Assembly: GCF_035277725.1 (NCBI RefSeq)
Contig: NZ_DATEJY010000064.1
Span: forward strand, 1-33,268
Length of the DNA: 33,268 nt
Origin: Dyella_B sp035277725
GTDB lineage: Bacteria; Pseudomonadota; Gammaproteobacteria; Xanthomonadales; Rhodanobacteraceae
Reading direction: 5' to 3'
The notes below the pieces were generated by a model that saw only the letters and a list, made by a program, of their open reading frames with translations, searched no databases and was not told the origin of the DNA. Position numbers and translations under genes: made by a program. Below are positions 1-7,894 of the stretch, piece by piece. Position 1 is the first letter of the stretch; every line of letters begins with the position of its first letter.

Positions 1-1
1 C

Positions 2-250
2 CATCCGCATCGGGTCTGCCACCGCGTGCGGGTCGAGGACAAGCCGAAGGACAAGCACCAGATCGCCGGCACGCTGGTTGGCGCGGCGGCGGGCGGCCTG
101 GTCGGCAATCAATTCGGCGGCGGCAAGGGCAAGGTGCTTACAACCGCCGGTGGCGTGCTGGCGGGTGGTTACGCGGGCAAGAAGGTGCAGGAAAACCATC
201 AAGAGAATCACGCCACGTATCACTACGAAGAGCGCTGCCACGACGAGTAG
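2..250 (+). CDS. Glycine-zipper 2TM domain protein, 5' truncated by the window edge
   Basis: The reading frame is open from the first bases of the window (it reads HPHRVCHR before the first possible GTG at 26), so the gene almost certainly begins outside. The visible part has a charged linker (DKPKDKHQ), then a glycine-zipper membrane hairpin (GTLVGAAAGGLVGNQFGGG, followed by a second Gly/Ala-rich segment ending GGYAGKKVQ), then a polar His-rich tail. This is the layout of the SlyB/OsmB-like outer-membrane glycine-zipper family, whose members are small and often envelope-stress linked. The exact role cannot be assigned. The gene ends at TAG 248-250, where the octamer ACGAGTAG is tandemly duplicated at the junction with a REP element. 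Confidence 0.75.
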   Translation, partial: HPHRVCHRVRVEDKPKDKHQIAGTLVGAAAGGLVGNQFGGGKGKVLTTAGGVLAGGYAGKKVQENHQENHATYHYEERCHDE

Positions 251-254
251 ACGA

Positions 255-341
255 GTAGGTTGGGGTGAGGCGCAGCCGAACCCCAACATGGTGTTGGCGT
301 AGCGGCAATGTTGGGGTTCGCGTTCGCTTACTCCAACCTAC
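255..341. repeat. REP doublet (BIME-like), family A copy 1
   Basis: It starts GTAGGTTGGGGT and ends with the inverted form ACTCCAACCTAC, with a second internal inverted pair (ACCCCAACAT / ATGTTGGGGT). It fills the gap between two convergent genes and ends 1 base before the stop codon of the dehydrogenase on the minus strand. Related copies lie at 19628-19700 and 28774-28844. GTAG-headed hairpin pairs of this kind are the REP type known from Stenotrophomonas and relatives that RAYT transposases mobilise. No RAYT gene is present in the window. Confidence 0.75.
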
Positions 342-342
342 G

Positions 343-1242
343 TTACGGCAACGGATGTCCACCAGTCACGCCATACACTTCCGCCGTCACGTAACTGGAT
401 TCCTGCGAAGCGAGAAACACATACACCGATGCCAGTTCCGCGGGCTGGCCTGGCCGCCCGAGCGGTACGTTCTTGCCGAATTCCTTCACCTTCTTCTGTG
501 GCTGCCCGCCGGAAGGTTGCAGCGGCGTCCAGATCGGGCCGGGCGCCACCGCGTTGACGCGGATGCCGCGCTCGACAAGTTGCTTGCCCAATACCTTGGT
601 GAAGCCGACGATGGCTGATTTGGTTGGCGCGTAATCGCCAAGAATCGGCGATTGATCGTAAGCCTGGATGGATGCGGTGTTGATGATGGTGGCGCCGCGC
701 GGCATGTGCGGCACGGCTGCCTTGCAGATCCAGAACATGGCGTAGACGTTGGTCTTGAACGTCGCATCGAACTGCTCGGTGGTGATGTCCAGAAAACTGT
801 CCTGATAAGCCTGCTTGCCGGCGACGTTCACTACGATGTCGAGGCCGCCCATTTCCTTTGCGGCGGTCTCCACCAGCTTGTTGCAGAATGCTTCATCCTT
901 GATGTCGCCCGGCACGGTATGCACGGAGACGCCGCTGTCGCGAATGATCTGCAGCAGTTCTTTGGCGTCTTCCTCTTCATCGGGGAGGTAGTTGAGCGTA
1001 AGGTCCGCGCCTTCGCGCGCAAAGGCGATGGCCACAGCACGGCCGATGCCGGAATCGCCGCCCGTAATCAGCGCCTTGCGGCCTTTCAGACGGCCAAACC
1101 CGACATAGCTGTCTTCACCGTGATCGGGACGCGGCGTCATCTCCTTGGTCAGACCCGGCGCCGGCTGCGGCTGCTCTTCAAACGGCGGACGCGGATACTG
1201 CGTGGTGGGATCGCGCATGGTGTACTGGTTGGTCGAACTCAT
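343..1242 (-). CDS. SDR family oxidoreductase, YghA-like (NADP-dependent aldehyde reductase type)
   Basis: A 299-residue short-chain dehydrogenase. An N-terminal arm rich in Pro (PPFEEQPQPAPG, RPDHGEDSY) precedes the Rossmann fold, with the cofactor motif TGGDSGIG at about residues 60-67 and the catalytic Tyr-Lys pair in YAPTK. The PDHGE arm and GGDSGIG motif are characteristic of the E. coli YghA / Bacillus general-stress SDR branch, which reduces aldehydes with NADPH. The ATG at 1242 was chosen over an upstream ATG (1284) because GGAG lies 7 bases before it and the family begins near here. The usual NNAG motif reads NVAG. A second paralogue with an added export signal lies at 16739-17758, on the other side of the respiratory operon. 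The function is inferred from family membership. Confidence 0.9.
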   Translation of the reverse strand: MSSTNQYTMRDPTTQYPRPPFEEQPQPAPGLTKEMTPRPDHGEDSYVGFGRLKGRKALITGGDSGIGRAVAIAFAREGADLTLNYLPDEEEDAKELLQIIRDSGVSVHTVPGDIKDEAFCNKLVETAAKEMGGLDIVVNVAGKQAYQDSFLDITTEQFDATFKTNVYAMFWICKAAVPHMPRGATIINTASIQAYDQSPILGDYAPTKSAIVGFTKVLGKQLVERGIRVNAVAPGPIWTPLQPSGGQPQKKVKEFGKNVPLGRPGQPAELASVYVFLASQESSYVTAEVYGVTGGHPLP

Positions 1243-1371
1243 GAGTATCTCCGGTCGGCATATCGCCATGGATACGCTGCGCATCGTCGAAGACGCGTGT
1301 GTTTTGTGTCGGGTGTTGCCTTGATCTGGCGCATGCGCTTTCTTCAGGCATGAAGTGGCAAGGTGTGGCGA

Positions 1372-1599
1372 ATGAAGACGATGCGCAAAAAACGGATGCG
1401 CCTGCTCGCTGTGTTGCTGACGGGCACGTGCATGCTAGCGATGAGTGCCTGCCACGATCGCGATCCGGCCTTGCAGCAACCGTACGGGCCGTCGGCACCT
1501 TCCACCTCGCCGACCTCGACGCAACCGCATCAATCGCCTGCCCCCGCCAGCAGTGTTCGCAGCCCATCCAAGCCCATGCCGGCGGGGGCGCGCTCGTGA
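1372..1599 (+). CDS. Small putative lipoprotein
   Basis: A 75-residue protein that begins MKTMRKKRMR, a strongly basic n-region, followed by a hydrophobic stretch and a lipobox-like LAMSAC, so Cys 27 would be lipidated. The mature part is short, Pro/Ser/Thr-rich and low complexity, like a tether or spacer. ATG 1372 was chosen because AAGGTG lies at good distance upstream; a GTG at 1363 is in frame but less well placed. It is divergent from the SDR gene. The stop overlaps the GTG of the next frame (GTGA), suggesting translational coupling. No family is recognised. Confidence 0.65.
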   Translation: MKTMRKKRMRLLAVLLTGTCMLAMSACHDRDPALQQPYGPSAPSTSPTSTQPHQSPAPASSVRSPSKPMPAGARS

Positions 1600-1790
1600 A
1601 CCAGGGGCAGAACAAGTACCTTGGCGACCGCGCTACACCGCGCGACGAATGTTGCGATCGGTGGACGTTGGTGGTGAGCAGTGATCCGGCCTTGTTGGCG
1701 ACGTTGCACTGGGTGGCGGATGACCATTTCGTGGGGCCGAAGTTGGAGTCGGCGATGAGTGAGTTGCTGCATGATGCGGCGTTGATTTGA
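1596..1790 (+). CDS. Hypothetical small protein, coupled to the upstream lipoprotein
   Basis: A 64-codon frame starting at a GTG that overlaps the lipoprotein stop in a GTGA arrangement, with the G-rich sequence GGCGGGGGCG before it. Codon choice is typical of genuine genes here (third positions mostly G or C). The product contains a cysteine pair (DECCDRW) and a compact hydrophobic C-terminal half (TLVVSSDPALLATLHW), with no signal peptide or membrane helix. No homologue is recognised. The overlap and codon use support it being real, but the alternative is a chance extension of a longer open frame in the same phase (from 1299). Confidence 0.5.
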   Translation: MNQGQNKYLGDRATPRDECCDRWTLVVSSDPALLATLHWVADDHFVGPKLESAMSELLHDAALI

Positions 1791-1793
1791 GGC

Positions 1794-1840
1794 GGAGCAC
1801 TGTTCCCTCCCCTGCGAAGTAGGGGAGGGAACAGTGCTCC
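1794..1840. repeat. Perfect 20-bp inverted repeat, C/T-rich hairpin
   Basis: Arms 1794-1813 and 1821-1840 are perfectly complementary around a 7-base loop (GCGAAGT); the core is CCCTCCCCT / AGGGGAGGG. It lies 3 bases after the stop of the small gene and at the edge of a mosaic repeat. It could act as a transcription barrier, but no T-tract follows on either strand. Similar CCCTCCCC hairpins recur at about 8666-8688 and 12483-12506. Confidence 0.8.
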
Positions 1841-2163
1841 GAACTTAAGGGTTTTCAACCGCGAGAAACTCTTGTTCGTCATTCCAGCGAAAGCTGGAAT
1901 CCAGCGACTTTGGGCTGAAAGGCACTGGATGATTCGCTTCGCTCACCCCTTCGGGGCCGTCCATCCGGACGTTCTCCGCGCTTCGCGCTACGTCCAGCTT
2001 TCGCTGGAATGACAGGTTCGGGTTCTGTAGCGGCTGGAAGAACCTTAAGTTCGGAGCATTGGGGCTAGGGTGGGGTGCGAGCGAAGCGAGCCGCGAAGGT
2101 CTGGCATCACTACAAAGCACACGCTCGCTGCGTTGGCTGGCCGCTAAAGCACAAGCAACCCCA
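1841..2163. repeat. Mosaic intergenic repeat, copy 1 (family C core)
   Basis: The core 1877-2013 opens with CGTCATTCCAGCGAAAGCTG and closes with its inverted form ending GCTGGAATGACA. The flank 1841-1876 matches the reverse complement of about 12785-12830, and 2014-2076 matches the reverse complement of about 12603-12663. A 21-base stretch near 2143-2163 (GCTAAAGCACAAGCAACCCC) recurs in direct orientation at about 12586. Together with the hairpin at 1794 this fills most of the 549-base gap before the next gene. I see no gene in 2164-2339, only a short leader with GGAAG ahead of the next start. Confidence 0.75.
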
Positions 2164-2339
2164 TCCTACTGTCCGTAGGGGCTGTCCGCGGCGGGCCAAA
2201 GGCACAGATGAAATTCGATCTTTCGCATAACGCACACCATCGCCGCGCGGTGTATCGGTAACGCATTCACACCCGACTCACACGTCTTTGAAGCCTTCGG
2301 TCTTAGCGTGGAGACACGCTCTCCGCAGGAAGCTCAACC

Positions 2340-2834
2340 ATGAAAAAGCGAGTGGTATTCAGCGTCGACGACATGGCAGGGGCGCGTGCCGCCATGGATC
2401 AGTTGCGGGCGGCAGGCATTGCCGACCAGAGCATCTCGCTGATTGCGCGTTCCGACAAATCGGAAATGATTCCCGACGATCGCAAAGTCGTGGAAGGGGA
2501 TTTCTATCCCGCCGCGGCGAAAGGTGCTGCGGGTGGTGCGGCGATCGGTCTGGTGGCCGGCCTGGTGGCGGTGGCGATTCCGCCGTTGGGCATTACCTTT
2601 GCCGGCGCGCTGGCGATGGCGGTGGGTGGCAGTGTGCTGGGTGCCTGGTCCACAGCGCTTTCTGGTTCGGCACTGGACGATCCGGTGCGGCGGCAATTTG
2701 AAGACGAAGTGGAAGCCGGGCGCATTCTGGTGGTGGTCGATGCGCAGGAAGAGCAGGTTGCGCTGACGTACCGCACCATGGTGGCAAGCGGCGCGAAACC
2801 GTTGCCGTTTGAAAAGCCGACGGCAATCACCTGA
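2340..2834 (+). CDS. Hypothetical membrane protein resembling general-stress protein 17M-type proteins
   Basis: A 164-residue protein. The N-terminal 55 residues look like a small alpha/beta domain (VVFSVDDMAGARAAMDQL, then ISLIARSD). Residues 60-105 are a Gly/Ala-rich double membrane segment (AAGGAAIGLVAGLVAVAIPP, GALAMAVGGSVLGAW). The C-terminal part returns to a soluble strand-helix pattern (GRILVVVDAQEEQVA). This soluble-membrane-soluble layout occurs in stress-induced bacterial proteins of unknown biochemistry. The ATG has GGAAG 7-8 bases upstream. It precedes the ACIII operon by 121 bases and may or may not be co-transcribed. No specific function can be claimed. Confidence 0.75.
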   Translation: MKKRVVFSVDDMAGARAAMDQLRAAGIADQSISLIARSDKSEMIPDDRKVVEGDFYPAAAKGAAGGAAIGLVAGLVAVAIPPLGITFAGALAMAVGGSVLGAWSTALSGSALDDPVRRQFEDEVEAGRILVVVDAQEEQVALTYRTMVASGAKPLPFEKPTAIT

Positions 2835-2955
2835 GCGTCGACGCGACAGCGTCGAAATGCCGACTGTGCATTCACTTTTCGCGGGCTACGGTCGCGCAGT
2901 CAGGCGGCGATCTGCGTCGTAAGCCGCGCGAGGATGACAGCACGTTGCCGCAAGC

Positions 2956-3603
2956 ATGAGCCAGGTTTTCTCACCAAGTTTTGGGCTGTACGCCAAGCTG
3001 GCGTTGCTTGGCCTCTTGCTGGTGGTGGTCAGTGCAGGCTCTGCATGGCGTGGCGCGGTGACCGATCCGCATCGGCTTGGCGAACCCGTGAACCAGCCGG
3101 TGCCGTTCAGCCATAAGCATCACGTGGACGATGATGGCATCGATTGCCGCTTTTGCCACACGAGCGTGGAGACCTCCGCGTTTGCCGGCATTCCCCCGAT
3201 CGCTACCTGCATGACCTGTCATTCGCAATTGTTTACCGATGCGCCCATGTTGAAGCCGTTGATCGATAGCTGGAAGAGCGGCGTGCCCCTGCGCTGGAAT
3301 CGCGTATATCAGTTGCCGGACTTCGTTTATTTCAACCACAGCATCCACATCGCCAAGGGCGTGGGGTGTGTGTCTTGTCATGGCCGCATCGACAAGATGC
3401 CTTTGACGCAGCGCGTGGTGCCCCTCTCGATGGCGTGGTGTCTGGACTGCCATCGCCAGCCGCAGAAATTCCTTCGTCCGCACGACAAGGTATTCGATCT
3501 CGCCTGGCAACCGAAGGATCAGAAGAAACTCGGCGTCGAGTTGCTGCACCAGTACCACATCGACACCGGTCGCATGACGGATTGCTCGCTATGTCATCGC
3601 TGA
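2956..3603 (+). CDS. actA: Alternative complex III subunit ActA, pentaheme cytochrome c
   Basis: A 215-residue protein with an N-terminal membrane anchor (residues 12-30) and five CxxCH heme motifs: CRFCH (from C64), CMTCH, CVSCH, CLDCH and CSLCH. Distal His residues occur in SHKHH and FNHSIH. Five hemes plus a single anchor is the ActA pattern of alternative complex III, the quinol:cytochrome c oxidoreductase unrelated to bc1. The protein would face the periplasm and pass electrons from the quinol-oxidising module. It is the first gene of the operon; the ribosome-binding site is weak (GAGGA lies about 20 bases upstream). Its last 13 bases overlap actB in another frame. Confidence 0.93.
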   Translation: MSQVFSPSFGLYAKLALLGLLLVVVSAGSAWRGAVTDPHRLGEPVNQPVPFSHKHHVDDDGIDCRFCHTSVETSAFAGIPPIATCMTCHSQLFTDAPMLKPLIDSWKSGVPLRWNRVYQLPDFVYFNHSIHIAKGVGCVSCHGRIDKMPLTQRVVPLSMAWCLDCHRQPQKFLRPHDKVFDLAWQPKDQKKLGVELLHQYHIDTGRMTDCSLCHR

Positions 3604-6545
3604 GGATCGAGCATGCTGCTGCGTTGGCGCGTCGCAAGCTGGGCGACGCGACCGGTCCGCGATTCTGGCGTGCGTTGGAAGAGCTGGCGGACGATCCCGG
3701 TTTCAAGCGCGAGCTGATCGATGCCCTGCCGCAGTTCTCCGCGTTCGCCGCGATGGATCGCCGCCGGTTTTTGCAACTGCTTGGCGCATCGCTGGCCTTC
3801 GCCGGTCTGGCCGCATGCAGCGGGCCACCGCCGGAGCAGATCGTGCCGTGGGAAACACCGCCACCCGGCGTGACACCGGATACGCCGCAGTTCTACGCCA
3901 CCACGCTCGCTTATGCGGGCGATGTGATCGGCGTGCTGGTCACCAGCCATATGGGGCGCCCGACCAAGATCGAAGGCAACCCGCTGCATCCGGCGAGCCT
4001 GGGCGCCACCGGGCCGATGCCGCAGGCGGCGGTGCTGGAAGTGTGGGACCCCGATCGCTCGCAGGCGCCGCTGTACCGCGGTCATGCCGCGACGTGGCAG
4101 GCGTTTGCGGCGGACGTGGCGATGTGGCCGGCTTCGTTTGCGCGCGATGGCAGCGGCTTGCACGTGGTAAGCGATCGCGTCGTCTCGCCTACCTTGCGCG
4201 CGCAGCGTGAGCAATGGATGCTGCGTTATCCGCGCATGCACTGGTACGAACATGCGCCGGTTGCGCAGGACCATGCCGAGCAAGGCGCGATGCTGGCGTT
4301 CGGCAAACCGGTCGCTACGCGCTACCACTTCGAAAAGGCCGATGTGATCCTGTCGCTGGAAGCGGATTTTCTCGGCGACATGCCGGGGCGCGTGGCTTAC
4401 GCGCATGCGTTCGCCGAGCGCCGCAACCCGTCTGCGCCAGCGGGCATGAATCGGCTATACGTGCTGGAAGCCACGCCGAGCATCACCGGCACGATGGCCG
4501 ATCATCGCTGGGTGATGGCATCGTCGTCCATTGCCTTGTTCGCGCTGGAGCTGGCGCGTGCGCTCGGCATCGGTGCGGATGCGCCTGTCGCGCCCGGCAG
4601 CTTGTCCGCCAAACAGCACCAGGCGTTGCAATCCGATCTACTGGCACACCGCGGACGTTGTCTTGTTGTTGCAGGAGGATCGCAACCGCCACAGGTGCAT
4701 GCCATCGCCCATCTGCTCAACGACAAGCTCGGCAACGTCGGGCATACGGTCGATTATGTGGATGTGCCCGAGGATGTCACCAAGCGCGAACCTTTGGGCG
4801 CGCTGCGCAACGCGATCATGGCCGGACAGGTGCAGCGGCTGGTGGTGCTGGACAGCAATCTTGTTTACAACGCGCCGGCCGATCTGCAGCTGTCGAGGCT
4901 GATCAAGCAGGTCCCGCATGTCGTGCACTGGGGCTTGTACGTGGACGAAACGGCGCAGCTGGCCGAATGGCATCTGCCGGCCAGCCACGTGCTTGAAAGC
5001 TGGTCGGACGCGCAGACCGACGATGGCGTTGCCAGCATCGTGCAACCGTTGATCGATCCCTTGTACCAGGGGCGTTCGGCGCATGAATTCCTGGCGCTGT
5101 TGATGGGCGAGCCGGTGCAGGATGGCCTGGCGATCGTGCAGGCGCAGTGGCGTTTGCAGAATCCCGCCATGGCCTGGCCGGATAGCGTGCGCACGGGCGT
5201 GATTGCGGGCAGTGGCGGCAAGCTTGCGCAGATCGATGTTCGCACGGATGATTTGCATGGCTGGTCACCGCAAGCATTGCAACACGGTGCGCTGGAGCTG
5301 GTGTTTCGCCCCGATCCCACCGTGTGGGACGGGCGCTATGCCAATAACGGCTGGCTGCAGGAACTGCCCAAGCCGCCGACGCAGCTCACCTGGAGCAACG
5401 CCGCACTGATCAGCCCGCAGCTGGCAAAGGAACGCGCGCTTGCCAATGGCGATGTCGTGGTGCTGGCCTGCGAAGGGCGGCAGGTGGAAGCGCCGGTATG
5501 GATTACGCCGGGGCAGGCTGCGCACAGCGTCACCGTGCATCTGGGGTATGGGCGCAAGCGTGCCGGGCGCGTCGGCAACGCTCTGGGCTTCGATGCATAC
5601 GCGTTGCGTACGTCGAATCAGCCGTGGACAGTGCAAGGGCTTGCGCTGCACAAGACGGGTCGCTCCGTGACGTTGGCGAGTACGCAGACCCATTTCGCCA
5701 TGGAGACGGAAGGCAGCAAGCCGCCCGTGCGAAGCTTGAAACTGGCCGATTTCGAGCGCGATCCTGATGCAGCGGAGGAGGGTGACAAGACGCCGCCATC
5801 GATCTATCCCGAGCAACCGCAAGGCGAATACGCCTGGGCCATGGCGATCGACCTCAACGTGTGCATCGGCTGCAAGGGCTGCACCATCGCCTGCCAGGCG
5901 GAAAACAATATTCCGGTGGTCGGCGCCGATCAGGTGCTGCGCGAGCGCGAGATGCATTGGATCCGCGTCGATCGTTACTACTCGGGTTCCGCCGAGAATC
6001 CGGTGACCCACAACCAGCCGGTGCCGTGCATGCATTGCGAGCATGCGCCGTGCGAACTGGTCTGCCCGGTCGGTGCCACGGTGCACGACGACGAAGGCTT
6101 GAACCTGCAGGTGTACAACCGCTGCATCGGCACGCGCTGGTGTTCGAACAACTGTCCTTACAAGGTGCGCCGCTTCAATTTTCTGCAGTTCAGCGATCTC
6201 ACCACCGAGACATGGAAGGCACAGCGCAATCCGGAAGTATCGGTGCGCAGCCGTGGGGTGATGGAGAAATGCACGTACTGCATCCAGCGTATCGAGAACG
6301 CGCATATCGCCGCCGATCGCGAGCAACGCCGAATTGCGGATGGTGACATCGTCACCGCGTGCCAGGCTGCGTGTCCCACGCAGGCGATCACTTTTGGCGA
6401 TCTGCGCGATCCACACAGTGCGGTGAATCGTATCAAGGCGTCGCCCCGCAACTACGATGTGCTGGAGGAACTCAATACCCGTCCGCGCACCAGCTATCTC
6501 GCGCAGGTGCGCAATCCGCATCCAGACCTGGAGGACGAGGCATGA
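3591..6545 (+). CDS. actB: Alternative complex III subunit ActB, Tat-variant molybdopterin-like / iron-sulfur protein
   Basis: A 984-residue protein. About 55 residues precede a Tat-like signal (MDRRRFLQLLGASLAFAGLA, Arg residues 57-59, followed by AAC), the atypical internal Tat arrangement known for ActB. The central region is the molybdopterin-oxidoreductase-like domain, which in ACIII carries no Mo cofactor. From C758 the C-terminal domain holds four Fe-S motifs: CIGCKGCTIAC, CMHCEHAPCELVCP, CIGTRWCSNNCPYK and CTYC with CQAACP; ACIII carries three [4Fe-4S] and one [3Fe-4S]. The ATG at 3591 lies inside the end of actA; the longer open frame upstream is only actA read out of phase. The stop overlaps the actC start (ATGA). 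Confidence 0.95.
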   Translation: MSSLRIEHAAALARRKLGDATGPRFWRALEELADDPGFKRELIDALPQFSAFAAMDRRRFLQLLGASLAFAGLAACSGPPPEQIVPWETPPPGVTPDTPQFYATTLAYAGDVIGVLVTSHMGRPTKIEGNPLHPASLGATGPMPQAAVLEVWDPDRSQAPLYRGHAATWQAFAADVAMWPASFARDGSGLHVVSDRVVSPTLRAQREQWMLRYPRMHWYEHAPVAQDHAEQGAMLAFGKPVATRYHFEKADVILSLEADFLGDMPGRVAYAHAFAERRNPSAPAGMNRLYVLEATPSITGTMADHRWVMASSSIALFALELARALGIGADAPVAPGSLSAKQHQALQSDLLAHRGRCLVVAGGSQPPQVHAIAHLLNDKLGNVGHTVDYVDVPEDVTKREPLGALRNAIMAGQVQRLVVLDSNLVYNAPADLQLSRLIKQVPHVVHWGLYVDETAQLAEWHLPASHVLESWSDAQTDDGVASIVQPLIDPLYQGRSAHEFLALLMGEPVQDGLAIVQAQWRLQNPAMAWPDSVRTGVIAGSGGKLAQIDVRTDDLHGWSPQALQHGALELVFRPDPTVWDGRYANNGWLQELPKPPTQLTWSNAALISPQLAKERALANGDVVVLACEGRQVEAPVWITPGQAAHSVTVHLGYGRKRAGRVGNALGFDAYALRTSNQPWTVQGLALHKTGRSVTLASTQTHFAMETEGSKPPVRSLKLADFERDPDAAEEGDKTPPSIYPEQPQGEYAWAMAIDLNVCIGCKGCTIACQAENNIPVVGADQVLREREMHWIRVDRYYSGSAENPVTHNQPVPCMHCEHAPCELVCPVGATVHDDEGLNLQVYNRCIGTRWCSNNCPYKVRRFNFLQFSDLTTETWKAQRNPEVSVRSRGVMEKCTYCIQRIENAHIAADREQRRIADGDIVTACQAACPTQAITFGDLRDPHSAVNRIKASPRNYDVLEELNTRPRTSYLAQVRNPHPDLEDEA

Positions 6546-7894
6546 GCGCATCGCTGCAGGACGAGCATCTGCTTACGCGCGAGCATACGTACACCAGCTT
6601 GTCCGATAAGGTCGGCGAACTGGCGTTGCGTCCCAACGGCCGGCTCTGGTTTATCGCTTTCGTCGGCTCGCTGCTGCTGACCTTGCTGTTTGTCGCCGGG
6701 GGCGGCGAGTTGCTGGCGAAGGGCGTCGGCATCTGGGGCATCAATATTCCGGTGGCGTGGGCGTTCGCGCTGATCAACTACGTGTGGTGGATCGCGATCG
6801 GCATGGCCGGCACGTTCATTTCCGGTGCGCTCTATCTGGCGCGGCAGAAGTGGCGTTCGTCGCTGAACCGTTACGCGGAAGCAATGACGGTGTTCGCTGT
6901 GTCGGTGTCGGGCCTGTTCCCGATCTTCCACCTGGGACGCCCGTTCTTCTTCTACTGGGTGGCCCCCTATCCGAATCGCATGGCGTTGTGGCCGCAGTGG
7001 CGCAGCTCGCTGGTATGGGATTTCCTGGCCATCGTTGCCTACCTGCTGGTGTCGATCATGTTTTGGTATGTGGGCATGCTGCCGGACCTCGGCAGTTTGC
7101 GCGACCGGGCGCGTACGCGTGGCAAGCAGGTGTTTTATGGATTGCTGGCGCTGGGCTGGCGTGGCGAGGCGCGGCATTGGAAACGCTTTGAAACCTTGAA
7201 CCTGCTGCTGGCCGGCTTGGCCGTGCCGCTGGTGTTTTCCGTGCATAGCATGGTCGCGCTGGATTTCTCGGAAGGCGCGGTGCCGGGCTGGCATTCCACC
7301 ATGTTCCCGCCGTTCTTCGTCGCGGGCGCGTTCTTTTCCGGTTTTGCCATGGCGCTGGTGCTGGGCATTCCATTGCGTCGTTGGCTGGGCTTAAGCGACA
7401 TCATCACACTGAAGCACCTGGATAATCTTGCCAAAATGATGCTCGCCGCGGGTCTGTTCGTGGCCTACAACTACGCCGTCGAATTCTTTATGGCGTATTA
7501 CAGCGGCGATCCGTATGAGATCGCGGAAGTCAGGGATCGCCTGATTGGCCCGTATGCGTGGGTGTTCTGGACGGTAGTGTTCTGCAACGTGCTCACGCCA
7601 TTATGGCTGTGGTCGCCGCGTATCCGGCGCAAGCCGGCGGCTTTGTTCGCGATCGCCATGCTGGTGCTGATCGGCATGTGGTTCGAGCGCTTCATGCTGA
7701 TCGTCAACAGCCTGTTCCGTCCGTATCTGCCGTCGAGCTGGGGCATGTTCTATCCCACGTTATGGGATCTGCTTTTCCTGTTCGGATCGATCGGCATTTT
7801 CCTGCTGATGTTCACGCTGTTCGTGCGCTGGTTGCCGATCGTGGCGACCTACGAAATGCGCAAGCTGGTGCATGAGCTGAAGGAGCCAGGCTGA
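6542..7894 (+). CDS. actC: Alternative complex III subunit ActC, NrfD/PsrC-like quinol-binding membrane protein
   Basis: A 450-residue polytopic protein with about ten hydrophobic segments, beginning with a cytosolic tail (LTREHTYTSLSDKVGE) and then FIAFVGSLLLTLLFVAGGGE. NrfD-family proteins anchor Fe-S subunits and hold the quinol site; in ACIII, ActC and ActF are paralogous membrane subunits. Family-like features include INYVWWIAIGMAGTFISG in the first bundle and HLGRPFFFYW. The ATG at 6542 overlaps the actB stop by 4 bases. The stop shares one base with the actD start (TGATG), so translation is probably coupled through the operon. Confidence 0.95.
   Translation: MSASLQDEHLLTREHTYTSLSDKVGELALRPNGRLWFIAFVGSLLLTLLFVAGGGELLAKGVGIWGINIPVAWAFALINYVWWIAIGMAGTFISGALYLARQKWRSSLNRYAEAMTVFAVSVSGLFPIFHLGRPFFFYWVAPYPNRMALWPQWRSSLVWDFLAIVAYLLVSIMFWYVGMLPDLGSLRDRARTRGKQVFYGLLALGWRGEARHWKRFETLNLLLAGLAVPLVFSVHSMVALDFSEGAVPGWHSTMFPPFFVAGAFFSGFAMALVLGIPLRRWLGLSDIITLKHLDNLAKMMLAAGLFVAYNYAVEFFMAYYSGDPYEIAEVRDRLIGPYAWVFWTVVFCNVLTPLWLWSPRIRRKPAALFAIAMLVLIGMWFERFMLIVNSLFRPYLPSSWGMFYPTLWDLLFLFGSIGIFLLMFTLFVRWLPIVATYEMRKLVHELKEPG

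Noticed and set aside
1877..2013. Repeated CGTCATTCCAGC units as a possible CRISPR array
   Set aside because: The units are inverted pairs dispersed through the window, not regularly spaced direct repeats, and no cas genes are present.
2209..2262. 17-codon frame with an AAGG site before the 2340 gene
   Set aside because: Too short, no conserved feature; could be a leader peptide but nothing supports regulation.
5265..6551. 428-codon open frame antisense to the actB Fe-S region
   Set aside because: Shadow of actB with no start signal or domain.
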